Below are positions 17,553 to 25,614 of a stretch of 64,000 nt of DNA, one piece after another (position 1 is the stretch's first letter; every line of letters begins with the position of its first letter). The notes under the pieces are model-generated. The model was not told the origin of the DNA and searched no databases. It saw nothing but the letters and a program-made list of their open reading frames with translations. A program made the position numbers and the translations under genes. Source of the DNA: DAOTTY01 sp034437575 (GTDB taxonomy: Bacteria; Chloroflexota; Anaerolineae; Aggregatilineales; Phototrophicaceae); contig DAOTTY010000081.1 of NCBI GenBank assembly GCA_034437575.1, forward strand, positions 1-64,000, written 5' to 3'.

Positions 17553-17834
17553 TTAACCTCCGGCAGAGGGGGGCAGCAGGGTGACGATGTCTGTGCCTTT
17601 GATGGTCGTGTCCAGTCCTTGCAGCCAGTCAATGTTGCGTCCGTGAACCAGGACATGCACCAGGCCAGTTAACTCTCCCTCTGCTGTGATAATCTCATGG
17701 TAGAGGCTTGGCTCCAATGTGTTGAGGTCATCAATCAGCTTGCGGACGGTTTGCCCTTCCTCGAATGGAACCGTGAGCGTTTTTTTGCCGGTGATGTCTC
17801 GCAGGGTTGCAAATAACTTGATTGTTTTTTCCAT
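17553..17834 (-). CDS. MoaD/ThiS-family sulfur carrier
   Basis: 93 residues with the ubiquitin-like pattern IKLFATLRDITGKKTLTVPF at the start, HVLVHGRNIDWLQGLDT in the middle and a tail VTLLPPSAGG. The free C-terminal Gly-Gly is what a MoaE- or cysteine-desulfurase-dependent carrier needs. It is the second MoaD-like protein in the window, the other being fused to MoaE. The free carrier may serve the tungsten cofactor of the nearby AOR enzyme, or another sulfur-transfer route; both are inferences. It is divergent from the methyltransferase gene at 17879. Confidence 0.85.
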   Translation of the reverse strand: MEKTIKLFATLRDITGKKTLTVPFEEGQTVRKLIDDLNTLEPSLYHEIITAEGELTGLVHVLVHGRNIDWLQGLDTTIKGTDIVTLLPPSAGG

Positions 17835-17878
17835 GATGCTATCTCTGATTGCAAAAAGTTGTTTAGGTCAATTTTACG

Positions 17879-19120
17879 ATGGTCTTTGTTGATTTAGTAG
17901 ACGCGCTTGCGCCACTGCCCTTACCTACCAACAAGCGAATTGCTGTCCATGTAAAGCCCGCCGCAGAGCGGGCCTTGAAAGGCGGCCATCCCTGGTTGTT
18001 TGAGGGTGCAATTCGTAAGCAAAGCCATGCGGGAGAGCCGGGCGATCTAGCCGTGATCTTTGATCGCAAGGATCGCTTTTTGGCAGTAGGGCTGTACGAC
18101 CCCCGCTCGGAAATTCGTGTGAAGGTGCTGCAACATCACCAACCTGCGAAAATTGGCCCGGAGTGGTTCCGGCACACGCTGCAAATGGCTGCTGCCATCC
18201 GTGAGCCGCTGCGTTCATCTGGTCATACGACTGGTTACCGCCTCGTTTATGGGGAAAACGACCGATTGCCCGGCCTCATCGTAGACCGTTATGCGGATGT
18301 ATTGGTCATCAAGTTGTACACGACTGCGTGGCTGCCTCATTTGCAGGATGTGCTGCCTGCGCTGCTTGAGGTGCAGCCAGCCCGGCAGTTGGTGGTGCGA
18401 TTGAGCCGCAATGTGCAGGCTGAGGTGACACAGCTAAGCGATGGCATGACCTTGCACGGTGAACCGGTTCTGGGGCCAGTTCAATTCCGCGAGAACGGTT
18501 TGAAGTTTGAGGCAGACGTAGTAAACGGGCACAAGACGGGCTTCTTCTTCGATCAACGGGATAATCGGCAAATGGTGCGCGAGCTAACCACTGGGGGGGA
18601 TGTGCTGGATGTGTTTGCTTACTCTGGGGGCTTTTCGGTGTACGCGGCCAGTGGTGGCGCATCTTCTGTCATGAGTGTTGATGTAAGTGAACCCGCTTTG
18701 CTTGCGGCACAGCGGAATTTTGAACTTAATCAAGATAACGCCGACGTTGCACGCGCAAAGCACACCATTATGATCGCGGATGCATTCGATACTTTAGAAA
18801 AGTTACAGTCGCAGGGGCGACGTTTCGGTACCGTAATCATTGACCCACCATCTTTTGCTAAGCGTCAGGCAGAAGTTGAGCGGGCACTGGGGGCTTATGC
18901 TCAACTGGCGGCGTTGGGTACGTCACTCGTTGCACCTGGGGGATGGTTTGTGATGGCGTCGTGTTCGAGCCGGGTAGCAGCCGATGTGTTTTACAGCACA
19001 GTTCAGCAGGCATCAACCCGTTCGTTGCAAGCACACACGCAAACCCGTCATGCACTAGATCATCCTGTTTGTTTTCCCGAAGGTGAATACTTAAAGTGTG
19101 CGTATTTCATGGTGAATTAA
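17879..19120 (+). CDS. RlmI-like class I rRNA methyltransferase
   Basis: 413-residue SAM-dependent methyltransferase of the RlmI/YccW group, which methylates C5 of a cytosine in 23S rRNA. The N-terminal PUA-like domain (about 20-90) includes GGHPWLFEGAI. The linker has YRLVYGENDRLPGLIVDRY and the Rossmann core has DVFAYSGGFSVYAASGG (SAM site) and IIDPPSFAKRQAEVE (catalytic loop). ATG 17879 has no convincing ribosome site and the first 18 residues are not family-like, so translation may start a little further in. Its neighbours are unrelated. Confidence 0.88.
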   Translation: MVFVDLVDALAPLPLPTNKRIAVHVKPAAERALKGGHPWLFEGAIRKQSHAGEPGDLAVIFDRKDRFLAVGLYDPRSEIRVKVLQHHQPAKIGPEWFRHTLQMAAAIREPLRSSGHTTGYRLVYGENDRLPGLIVDRYADVLVIKLYTTAWLPHLQDVLPALLEVQPARQLVVRLSRNVQAEVTQLSDGMTLHGEPVLGPVQFRENGLKFEADVVNGHKTGFFFDQRDNRQMVRELTTGGDVLDVFAYSGGFSVYAASGGASSVMSVDVSEPALLAAQRNFELNQDNADVARAKHTIMIADAFDTLEKLQSQGRRFGTVIIDPPSFAKRQAEVERALGAYAQLAALGTSLVAPGGWFVMASCSSRVAADVFYSTVQQASTRSLQAHTQTRHALDHPVCFPEGEYLKCAYFMVN

Positions 19121-19157
19121 AAGCAGGTGAAATGGCCATGTGTATTGGGTTAAAGTA

Positions 19158-19169
19158 TGACAAATGTCA
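19158..19169. promoter_or_regulatory. TGAC-N4-GTCA palindrome upstream of the heme operon
   Basis: TGACAAATGTCA is a perfect 12-base dyad, about 60 bases upstream of the proposed -10. It resembles sites of the FNR/CRP family (TGA-N6-TCA type), members of which control heme genes by oxygen or nitric oxide in other bacteria. The regulator here is not known. Confidence 0.4.
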
Positions 19170-19217
19170 CAAATTCCTCGGATTTTCGCAATTTGCTTGG
19201 TAACTACCCGCAAAATC

Positions 19218-19226
19218 TGCTAATAT
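19218..19226 (+). promoter_or_regulatory. Putative extended -10 of the heme operon
   Basis: TGC-TAATAT at 19218-19226 is an extended -10 element 40 bases before the hemQ ATG. No good -35 lies at the expected distance, which fits a promoter that depends on an activator bound upstream, such as at the dyad at 19158-19169. Confidence 0.45.
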
Positions 19227-19266
19227 CTGTACAAGTCTTAGTAGGTTTTTGTAGGAATTGACACAG

Positions 19267-20394
19267 ATGGGCCGTCCGAAGTTTCTTTCAGAAGCACCAA
19301 GTACCACAAATCAAGAGGCTTTCAGAAAGCGTAGTGAACAACTTACAAAGCGGCAATATGTCCGTTTTGCATTTTATAAAGTAGACCCTGCCTGGCGTCG
19401 TTTAGACCCCGAAGAACAGGCCGACCAAAAACAAGAGCTGCTTGAAACCATCGAAGGGTTCAACCGCCGGATGCTGCTGCGTCCGTACAGCACGATGGGC
19501 ACCCGCGCTGACGCAGAACTGCTGCTGTGGCAAATCGCAGAGTCTCCAATTCCATTCCAGGAGTTAGCGAGCGCTATCATGCGAACGCGCATGGGCAGTT
19601 ACATGACGTTCGCCTACTCGTACCTGTCGCAAACGAAGCGCAGCATTTATGAAATTCGGGACGACCTGGGTGAGAAGCACGACCAATTGATTATCCAGCC
19701 GTCTGAGGCAAAGTACCTGTTTATCTATCCGTTTATCAAAACGCGAGACTGGTATTTGATGTCGCACATGGCTCGCCAGGGCATCATGGATGAGCATATC
19801 AAAGTGGGTCGCAAGTACCCCTCCATCAAGCTGAACACCACTTACAGCTTCGGCATTGATGATTATGAGTTCATCGTAGCCTTCGAGACCGATGAACCAT
19901 CCGACTTCCTTGATCTTGTGCAGGAACTACGCGAGACGGAATCCAGCCGCTTTACTCTGCAAGATACGCCGCTGTTTACGTGCATTAACCTGCGCCTCGA
20001 AGAAGCACTGGACGCGCTGGGTGGCCCCGCAATTGCACAGCCCATTGGTGAAGCCGAGGTCAAAGACGAATGGGTGGATGTATGCCCGCTGGATGATTTT
20101 GGCCCGGGTGAAAGTCGCACTGTTTATGTTGCCGGGCAGCAGGTCGCCCTGTTTAACATTGATGGCCAGCTATACGCAATTAACAACCGCTGCTCCCACG
20201 CACGCGGCCCCTTGAGTGAGGGCAGCGTCACGGAAGATGAACATGGGTGTACGGTCACTTGCCCATGGCACTACGCCAAATTCAGCTTGAAAACGGGGCA
20301 GGTGGTTGATGGTGTTGCAAGTGCGCCGGTTCAAACGTACCAGATTGAGGTGCGGGACGGCGTGATTTACGTTGGAACACCAGCCGCCAAATAG
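19267..20394 (+). CDS. hemQ: HemQ (coproheme decarboxylase) fused to a Rieske domain
   Basis: Residues 1 to about 250 are a chlorite-dismutase-fold HemQ/ChdC, which decarboxylates coproheme III to heme b. Numbering from ATG 19267, Tyr154 and Lys158 in YPFIK align with the catalytic Tyr and conserved Lys of Gram-positive ChdC, and His177 in MDEHIKVGRKY fits the proximal heme ligand. Residues about 265-375 form a Rieske ferredoxin with CSH (Cys309, His311) and CPWH (Cys332, His335), the complete [2Fe-2S] ligand set. AGGA lies 10 bases before ATG 19267; a TTG three codons upstream is too close to it. It is the first gene of the heme operon. Confidence 0.92.
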   Translation: MGRPKFLSEAPSTTNQEAFRKRSEQLTKRQYVRFAFYKVDPAWRRLDPEEQADQKQELLETIEGFNRRMLLRPYSTMGTRADAELLLWQIAESPIPFQELASAIMRTRMGSYMTFAYSYLSQTKRSIYEIRDDLGEKHDQLIIQPSEAKYLFIYPFIKTRDWYLMSHMARQGIMDEHIKVGRKYPSIKLNTTYSFGIDDYEFIVAFETDEPSDFLDLVQELRETESSRFTLQDTPLFTCINLRLEEALDALGGPAIAQPIGEAEVKDEWVDVCPLDDFGPGESRTVYVAGQQVALFNIDGQLYAINNRCSHARGPLSEGSVTEDEHGCTVTCPWHYAKFSLKTGQVVDGVASAPVQTYQIEVRDGVIYVGTPAAK

Positions 20395-20451
20395 GCGTGC
20401 AGTTTATTTTGGTTGTGAAATTCACTTACTGGAATTGAGGAATACAGGAAC

Positions 20452-21564
20452 ATGGCAAGTCAGCCACGGACTATCATGAACGTGGAAAATTGGGATGTGG
20501 ATCGCTTTCAGGAAGAAGGGCGTCAGTACGATGCCATTCTCGTTGTGTCTTTTGGGGGGCCTGAAGGTGTTGAGGAAGTTGTGCCCTTCCTGGAAAACGT
20601 GACACGCGGGCGCAACATCCCGCGTGAGCGCCTGGAAGAGGTGGGTGAACACTACTACATGTTTGACGGCGTAAGCCCATTGAACGCACAAAACCGTGCG
20701 CTGATTGACGGACTTCGGGCCGAGTTGGACGAACATGGTATTGACCTGCCAATTTATTTCGGTAACCGCAACTGGAAGCCGTTCCTTCAAGATGCGATGC
20801 AGCAGATGAAGGATGATGGCGTTGAGCGGGCGATAGCCTTCTTTACATCTGCCTATAGTTCTTACTCCGGGTGCCGCCAGTACCGCGAAAATATCGTTGA
20901 AGCCCAGGGCCTTATCGGTGAGGGTGCGCCGCGTTTTGACCGAATCCGCATGTTCCACAACCACCCCAGCTTCATCGAAGTCAATGCGGAGGCGATACAG
21001 AACGCGCTGGCGGAATTTCCTGAAGATGAACGCGATCAGGTACACATTGCCTTTACGGCGCACAGCGTTCCAATGGGGATGGCGAAGGGTAGCCAGTACG
21101 AAGCACAGTTGCAGGAAACAGCGCGTCTGGTTGCGGAAGCCGTCGGCAGCGAAAACTGGCAGCTTGTGTATCAGAGCCGCAGCGGCCCGCCGCAGGTGCC
21201 CTGGCTAGAACCTGACATCGTCGATCACGTTGAGGCTTTGCATGAGCAAGGCGTTGATAAGCTGATTATTTCACCGATTGGCTTCATATCAGATCACATG
21301 GAAGTGATGTTCGACCTGGACGTAGAAGCAAAGGATAAGGCAGATGAAGTTGGGATGAAGATGGTGCGAGCTGCATCCGCAGGCACCCATCCGAAGTTCA
21401 TCAGCATGATCCGCGAACTTATTCAAGAGCGCATGACAGACAATCCGGTACGGCGTTATTTGGGGGATCGTGGTCCAGTTCACGATGTTTGCCCCATCAA
21501 CTGCTGTATGCCGGGGACGCGCCCACGCCCGACCAGCACACAAATTAAAACGGCAGAAAGCTAA
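20452..21564 (+). CDS. hemH: Ferrochelatase (probably coproporphyrin type)
   Basis: Inserts ferrous iron into the porphyrin. The catalytic region FTAHSVPMG carries His204, and SPIGFISDHMEVMFDLD carries Glu284; QSRSGPPQVPWLEPD is the usual substrate-cleft segment. Cys141 in YSGCRQYREN and a C-terminal cluster (Cys347, Cys351, Cys352) resemble the four-cysteine [2Fe-2S] site of actinobacterial ferrochelatases. Because HemQ is encoded just upstream, coproporphyrin III is the expected substrate, making it CpfC. 370 residues; 57 bases after hemQ. Confidence 0.95.
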   Translation: MASQPRTIMNVENWDVDRFQEEGRQYDAILVVSFGGPEGVEEVVPFLENVTRGRNIPRERLEEVGEHYYMFDGVSPLNAQNRALIDGLRAELDEHGIDLPIYFGNRNWKPFLQDAMQQMKDDGVERAIAFFTSAYSSYSGCRQYRENIVEAQGLIGEGAPRFDRIRMFHNHPSFIEVNAEAIQNALAEFPEDERDQVHIAFTAHSVPMGMAKGSQYEAQLQETARLVAEAVGSENWQLVYQSRSGPPQVPWLEPDIVDHVEALHEQGVDKLIISPIGFISDHMEVMFDLDVEAKDKADEVGMKMVRAASAGTHPKFISMIRELIQERMTDNPVRRYLGDRGPVHDVCPINCCMPGTRPRPTSTQIKTAES

Positions 21565-21571
21565 ATCATCT

Positions 21572-22855
21572 ATGTCACTCTTCGTACTTGGACTGAACCA
21601 TCGTACTGCACCGATTGAACTTCGAGAATGCTTACACCTGTCGGAAGAAGGCCGTAAGCTGGCAATGGAGCAGTTCAGGCGCGAAGGAGGTTTGCAAGGG
21701 TGTGTGGTGCTTTCCACTTGTAACCGCTTCGAGATATACGGTTCGGCGGTTGATCCTGAGGCCGCTATACAGCGTGTGGCAGACCTCATTCGCAAGGGCA
21801 ACACGTTGCCCGTTGGTACACTTTGGCCTCACTTGTACCACCACATTGGGCAACCCGCTGCTGTGCATTTGATGCGTGTTGCGGCGAGCCTGGACTCGAT
21901 GATGTTGGGTGAAGCGCAGATTCTTGGCCAGGTAGGGCAGGCAAATCGGTCTGCCCAGGAGATGGAAAGTAACGGGCCGGTTTTACAGCGCCTGTTTGAG
22001 ATGGCGGTGCGGGCGGGCAAGCGTGCTCATACCGAAACGGCTATTGGTGAACATACCGTTTCAATCAGCCATGCTGCTGTAACGCTGGCCGTGTCTGTTC
22101 TGGATCACCTTGAAATTAGTGATGTGCGGGCATGTGTTGTTGGCGCAGGAAAAATGTCGTCTTTGGCGATAGACGCGCTGCACTCAGCCGGTATTGAGCG
22201 CGTGGATGTGGCCAACCGCACGGAGGTTAATGCCAGGGCGCTCGCAGAGGCGGGTGGTGGCCGCGCTTATGGGTGGCATGAATTACAGGATGCGTTGGCC
22301 AACGCTGATATAGTGATTAGTGCCACGGGCGCACCCCATACGGTTATTCATGAGCCAGATGTCGAGATCGCAATGCGTGAGCGCCGTAACCGCCCAATGG
22401 TGCTGATTGACACAGCGGTTCCGCGTGATGTGGGCGATGGTGTGAATACGGTGCCTGATGTGTATTTCTATAACATTGATGACCTGCATCAGGTGGTTGA
22501 CGAAAATCACGCGAAACGTGCTTCTTGCGTGCCTGACGTTGAATGTATCATCAACCAGGAAGTGACGCAGTTCATGGAGTGGTATCACAGCCGCACGGTT
22601 GTGCCGGTGATTAAGGGGTTGCGGCAAAAGGTGCAGGCGATTGCTACCTCTGAACTTGACGCGGCACTCAATCAGCTATCTGAGGAAGACCGCGCCCTTG
22701 TGACAAAGATGGTGCATCGCATCGTGAACAAGGTACTGCATGAGCCAACAGTACAGTTGCGCCAGCAGGCCGCACTCGGCGGGGGCGAGGTCTATGTGCA
22801 GGCGGTGCAGGACTTATTCGCGCTGAACTTTGAAGAAGCTGAAGCGCATGGATAA
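21572..22855 (+). CDS. hemA: Glutamyl-tRNA reductase
   Basis: First committed step of the C5 pathway: reduces glutamyl-tRNA to glutamate-1-semialdehyde with NADPH. The start MSLFVLGLNHRTAPIELRE is the family N-terminus. The nucleophilic cysteine is in VLSTCNRFEIYG, the MLGEAQILGQV segment is conserved, the NADPH domain has VVGAGKMSS, and a C-terminal dimerisation helix follows. The frame is open 34 codons further upstream into hemH, but homology fixes ATG 21572, seven bases after hemH. 427 residues. It overlaps hemC by 8 bases. Confidence 0.97.
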   Translation: MSLFVLGLNHRTAPIELRECLHLSEEGRKLAMEQFRREGGLQGCVVLSTCNRFEIYGSAVDPEAAIQRVADLIRKGNTLPVGTLWPHLYHHIGQPAAVHLMRVAASLDSMMLGEAQILGQVGQANRSAQEMESNGPVLQRLFEMAVRAGKRAHTETAIGEHTVSISHAAVTLAVSVLDHLEISDVRACVVGAGKMSSLAIDALHSAGIERVDVANRTEVNARALAEAGGGRAYGWHELQDALANADIVISATGAPHTVIHEPDVEIAMRERRNRPMVLIDTAVPRDVGDGVNTVPDVYFYNIDDLHQVVDENHAKRASCVPDVECIINQEVTQFMEWYHSRTVVPVIKGLRQKVQAIATSELDAALNQLSEEDRALVTKMVHRIVNKVLHEPTVQLRQQAALGGGEVYVQAVQDLFALNFEEAEAHG

Positions 22856-23798
22856 GCAGCATATCATCATTGGGTCACGGCGCAGCAAGCTGGCGCTGTG
22901 GCAAACGCATCATGTGATTGGTTTGCTTGAACGGGCCTATCTTGATGTGACGACAGAAGTCAAAATTATCAGCACACGGGGTGACGAAATCCTGGATAGG
23001 TCGCTGCCGACCATTGGCGGCAAAGGCGTGTTTACAGAGGCGCTAGAGGCAGCGCTCCGTGACAAAGCTATTGACATCGCCGTCCACAGCCTGAAAGACC
23101 TGCCGACGATCAATCCAGAGGGGCTGGTTGTTGGGGCAGTACCAAAACGCGCTGATGTGCGCGACGTGCTGATCTCGCGTGAGGACCACACTTTAGAGAC
23201 ACTGCCACAGGGCGCGGTGATCGGTACGAGTAGCCTGCGGCGGTCGTCGCAGTTATTGGCTTATCGCCCTGACCTGAAAACAATTGATATTCGTGGTAAT
23301 GTGCCCACGCGCATCGAAAAAGCACACGCCCCTGACGGGCCTTACGATGCAATTTTGCTGGCCAATGCCGGTGTCACACGCCTGGGATTGACAGAGTCCA
23401 TCAGCCAGGTCATTCTGACGGGGATTATGCTGCCAGCACCGGGGCAGGGGGCGATGGGTGTGCAGTGTCGCAATGAGGCTGCATCATTAGACAGGCTACA
23501 AGCGATAAACGACAGTGAGGCGCAGGTTACGACAGCCGCCGAGCGGTCTTTCTTACGGACGCTCGAAGCAGGTTGCTCTGCTCCGGTAGCTGCCTATGCC
23601 GTTTGGGCAGATGGCACGCTTACATTAACAGGGCGGTTGCTTCAGATTGATGGCACATCGGTGATTGAGGTGCAGCAGGCTTCACCCCTGGTTGATTATG
23701 ATGCGGATGCGCCCAAGCAAGCCGATGAATTAGGCGTAAAGCTGGCTCAGATGGCATTTGAGCAGGGGGCTGCTTCTATTTTGGGGACGATTCGGTGA
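22848..23798 (+). CDS. hemC: Porphobilinogen deaminase
   Basis: Hydroxymethylbilane synthase, which polymerises four porphobilinogens. The start MDKQHIIIGSRRSKLALWQT is standard. Catalytic Asp84 lies in HSLKDLPT, the arginine-rich segment GTSSLRRSSQLL follows, and Cys243 in LEAGCSAPVAAY would carry the dipyrromethane cofactor. ATG 22848 overlaps the hemA stop by 8 bases, indicating coupled translation. 316 residues. The next gene starts on a GTG within its stop codon region. Confidence 0.97.
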   Translation: MDKQHIIIGSRRSKLALWQTHHVIGLLERAYLDVTTEVKIISTRGDEILDRSLPTIGGKGVFTEALEAALRDKAIDIAVHSLKDLPTINPEGLVVGAVPKRADVRDVLISREDHTLETLPQGAVIGTSSLRRSSQLLAYRPDLKTIDIRGNVPTRIEKAHAPDGPYDAILLANAGVTRLGLTESISQVILTGIMLPAPGQGAMGVQCRNEAASLDRLQAINDSEAQVTTAAERSFLRTLEAGCSAPVAAYAVWADGTLTLTGRLLQIDGTSVIEVQQASPLVDYDADAPKQADELGVKLAQMAFEQGAASILGTIR

Positions 23799-24547
23799 GT
23801 TTGCAGGGGCGGCGAATTGTCGTGACACGTGCGCCGCATCAGGCAGGTAGGCTGGCTGACTTGCTGCGGGGGCGCGGTGCAGAGCCGCTTTTGTTCCCGT
23901 GTATCGACATCGCCCCACCGGATGACCCCACACCGCTGGATAACGCGATACAGACAGTTTCTGCATTCGATTGGCTGTTGGTGACCAGCACAAACACGGT
24001 TGCGGCCTTACGTCGTCGTTTTGATGACCTGGGCCTTTCGTTTGATGTGCTGGCGTTGGTGCAGGTAGCGGCGGTTGGTATCAAGACGGCGAGTCATGCA
24101 CGCAAGCAGCTTGGCGTTACTGTTGAGATTGTGCCGGAAGATCAGACGGCGGAGGGTTTAGCTGCTGCCATGCCAGATGTGATTGGTCAGCGGGTGCTGC
24201 TGCCGCAAAGTGATATTGCAAGGGATGTGCTGGGGCAATTATTGGTTAAGGCCGGGGCAGATGTAACGCAGGTCGTGGCTTACCAGACGGTGACCGGCCT
24301 GGGGGGGGTAGATGCAGCAGCGGTTCATAGCGCCGATGCCCTGACATTTACCAGCCCATCAACGGTGTATGGTTTTGTTGAGCGCATGGGTGGCGTGGTT
24401 GATTTACCCGCTGCGTGCATCGGCCCCATTACGGAGAAAGCCGCCGTTGAAGCGGGTTTTACGCAGGTTGTGACCCCGACGTATAACTACAACCTGACGG
24501 CTATGTTGGATGTATTGGAACAGAGCTTATTGGAGAAGACAAGTTGA
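23795..24547 (+). CDS. hemD: Uroporphyrinogen-III synthase
   Basis: Cyclises hydroxymethylbilane with inversion of ring D. The family diverges strongly, so support comes from the two-lobed alpha/beta pattern: RIVVTRAPHQAGRLADLL at the start, FDWLLVTSTNTVAAL, VGIKTASHAR, LLPQSDIARDVLGQLL, YQTVTGL, LTFTSPSTVYGF and CIGPITEKAAVEAGF. The position between hemC and hemB makes it secure. It starts at GTG 23795 with a 4-base GTGA overlap with hemC and overlaps hemB by 4 bases. 250 residues. Confidence 0.93.
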   Translation: MSLQGRRIVVTRAPHQAGRLADLLRGRGAEPLLFPCIDIAPPDDPTPLDNAIQTVSAFDWLLVTSTNTVAALRRRFDDLGLSFDVLALVQVAAVGIKTASHARKQLGVTVEIVPEDQTAEGLAAAMPDVIGQRVLLPQSDIARDVLGQLLVKAGADVTQVVAYQTVTGLGGVDAAAVHSADALTFTSPSTVYGFVERMGGVVDLPAACIGPITEKAAVEAGFTQVVTPTYNYNLTAMLDVLEQSLLEKTS

Positions 24548-25590
24548 CGATACAAGATGACAAGCTAACCATTCAGATTGAAAAGCCTATTGTGCGTCCG
24601 CGCCGCAACCGTCGTACAGAAAACCTGCGGCGAATGGTACGTGAGACCGCACTTACCCCTGCTGATTTTATTTACCCGCTGTTTGTGCGGCACGGCAAAG
24701 ACGAAAAGAAAGCAATTGGGTCTATGCCTGGGCAGTTTCAGATGACGGTGGACAAGCTGGCTGCGGAAGTTAAAGAGATTGAGCGGTTGGGTGTGCCAGG
24801 TGTGGTGCTGTTTGGCATCCCGGAACGAAAAGACGCTTGCGGCACAGATAACTATGATCCTCAAGGTATCATCGCAACAGCCATTCGTGAAATCAAAAAC
24901 GCTGTCCCTGAGTTGGTGGTTATCAGTGACATGTGCCTGTGCGAATATACCGATCACGGGCACTGTGGGGTGATAAACCTGCCAGACGATGAAGAAAACT
25001 ATGATCCGAAACTGCCTTATGGCTATTTGCTGAACGACCCGACGCTTGAGCTGTTGGGGCGCTCGTCGGTTGTTCATGCACAAGCCGGGGCAGACATTAT
25101 CGCACCGTCTGGCATGATTGACGGAATGGTAGGGGGCATCCGCACGGTGCTGGATAGCAGTGGCTATGAGCATGTGTCCATTATGAGCTATGCGGCTAAG
25201 TTCGCCAGCGCGTTTTATGGCCCCTTCCGTGATGCGGCTGAAAGCCCACCCCAGTTTGGCAATCGTCATCAGTATCAGATGGACCCCGGCAATCGCCGCG
25301 AAGCTGCCCATGAGGTGGCCCTGGATGTTGAGCAGGGCGCAGATATGCTCATGGTCAAGCCTGCGATGGCCTATTTGGATGTGTTGAGCGATATGCGCCG
25401 GAATCATAACCTGCCGATTTCTGCCTATCAAGTGAGTGGTGAGTTCTCGATGATTCACGCGGCGGCGGCTAACGGCTGGCTTGATTTAGAAAAAGCAGCC
25501 CTCGAAAGCCTCGTTGGCATCAAACGGGCTGGGGCTGACACTATCATTACCTATTTCGCCAAAGATGCGTCTCGCTGGTTGGGCGCATAA
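24544..25590 (+). CDS. hemB: Porphobilinogen synthase, zinc type
   Basis: Condenses two 5-aminolevulinates to porphobilinogen. The Schiff-base lysines are Lys219 (SYAAKFASAFYGPFRD) and Lys272 (MLMVKPAMAYLDV). The metal segment ISDMCLCEYTDHGHCG has the three cysteines (131, 133, 141) of zinc-dependent enzymes rather than the aspartates of magnesium types. It starts at TTG 24544, overlapping hemD by 4 bases (TTGA); this unusual start is supported by the tight overlap. 348 residues. Confidence 0.97.
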   Translation: MTIQDDKLTIQIEKPIVRPRRNRRTENLRRMVRETALTPADFIYPLFVRHGKDEKKAIGSMPGQFQMTVDKLAAEVKEIERLGVPGVVLFGIPERKDACGTDNYDPQGIIATAIREIKNAVPELVVISDMCLCEYTDHGHCGVINLPDDEENYDPKLPYGYLLNDPTLELLGRSSVVHAQAGADIIAPSGMIDGMVGGIRTVLDSSGYEHVSIMSYAAKFASAFYGPFRDAAESPPQFGNRHQYQMDPGNRREAAHEVALDVEQGADMLMVKPAMAYLDVLSDMRRNHNLPISAYQVSGEFSMIHAAAANGWLDLEKAALESLVGIKRAGADTIITYFAKDASRWLGA

Positions 25591-25614
25591 CCATTATCAA
25601 CGGAAATTTACACT

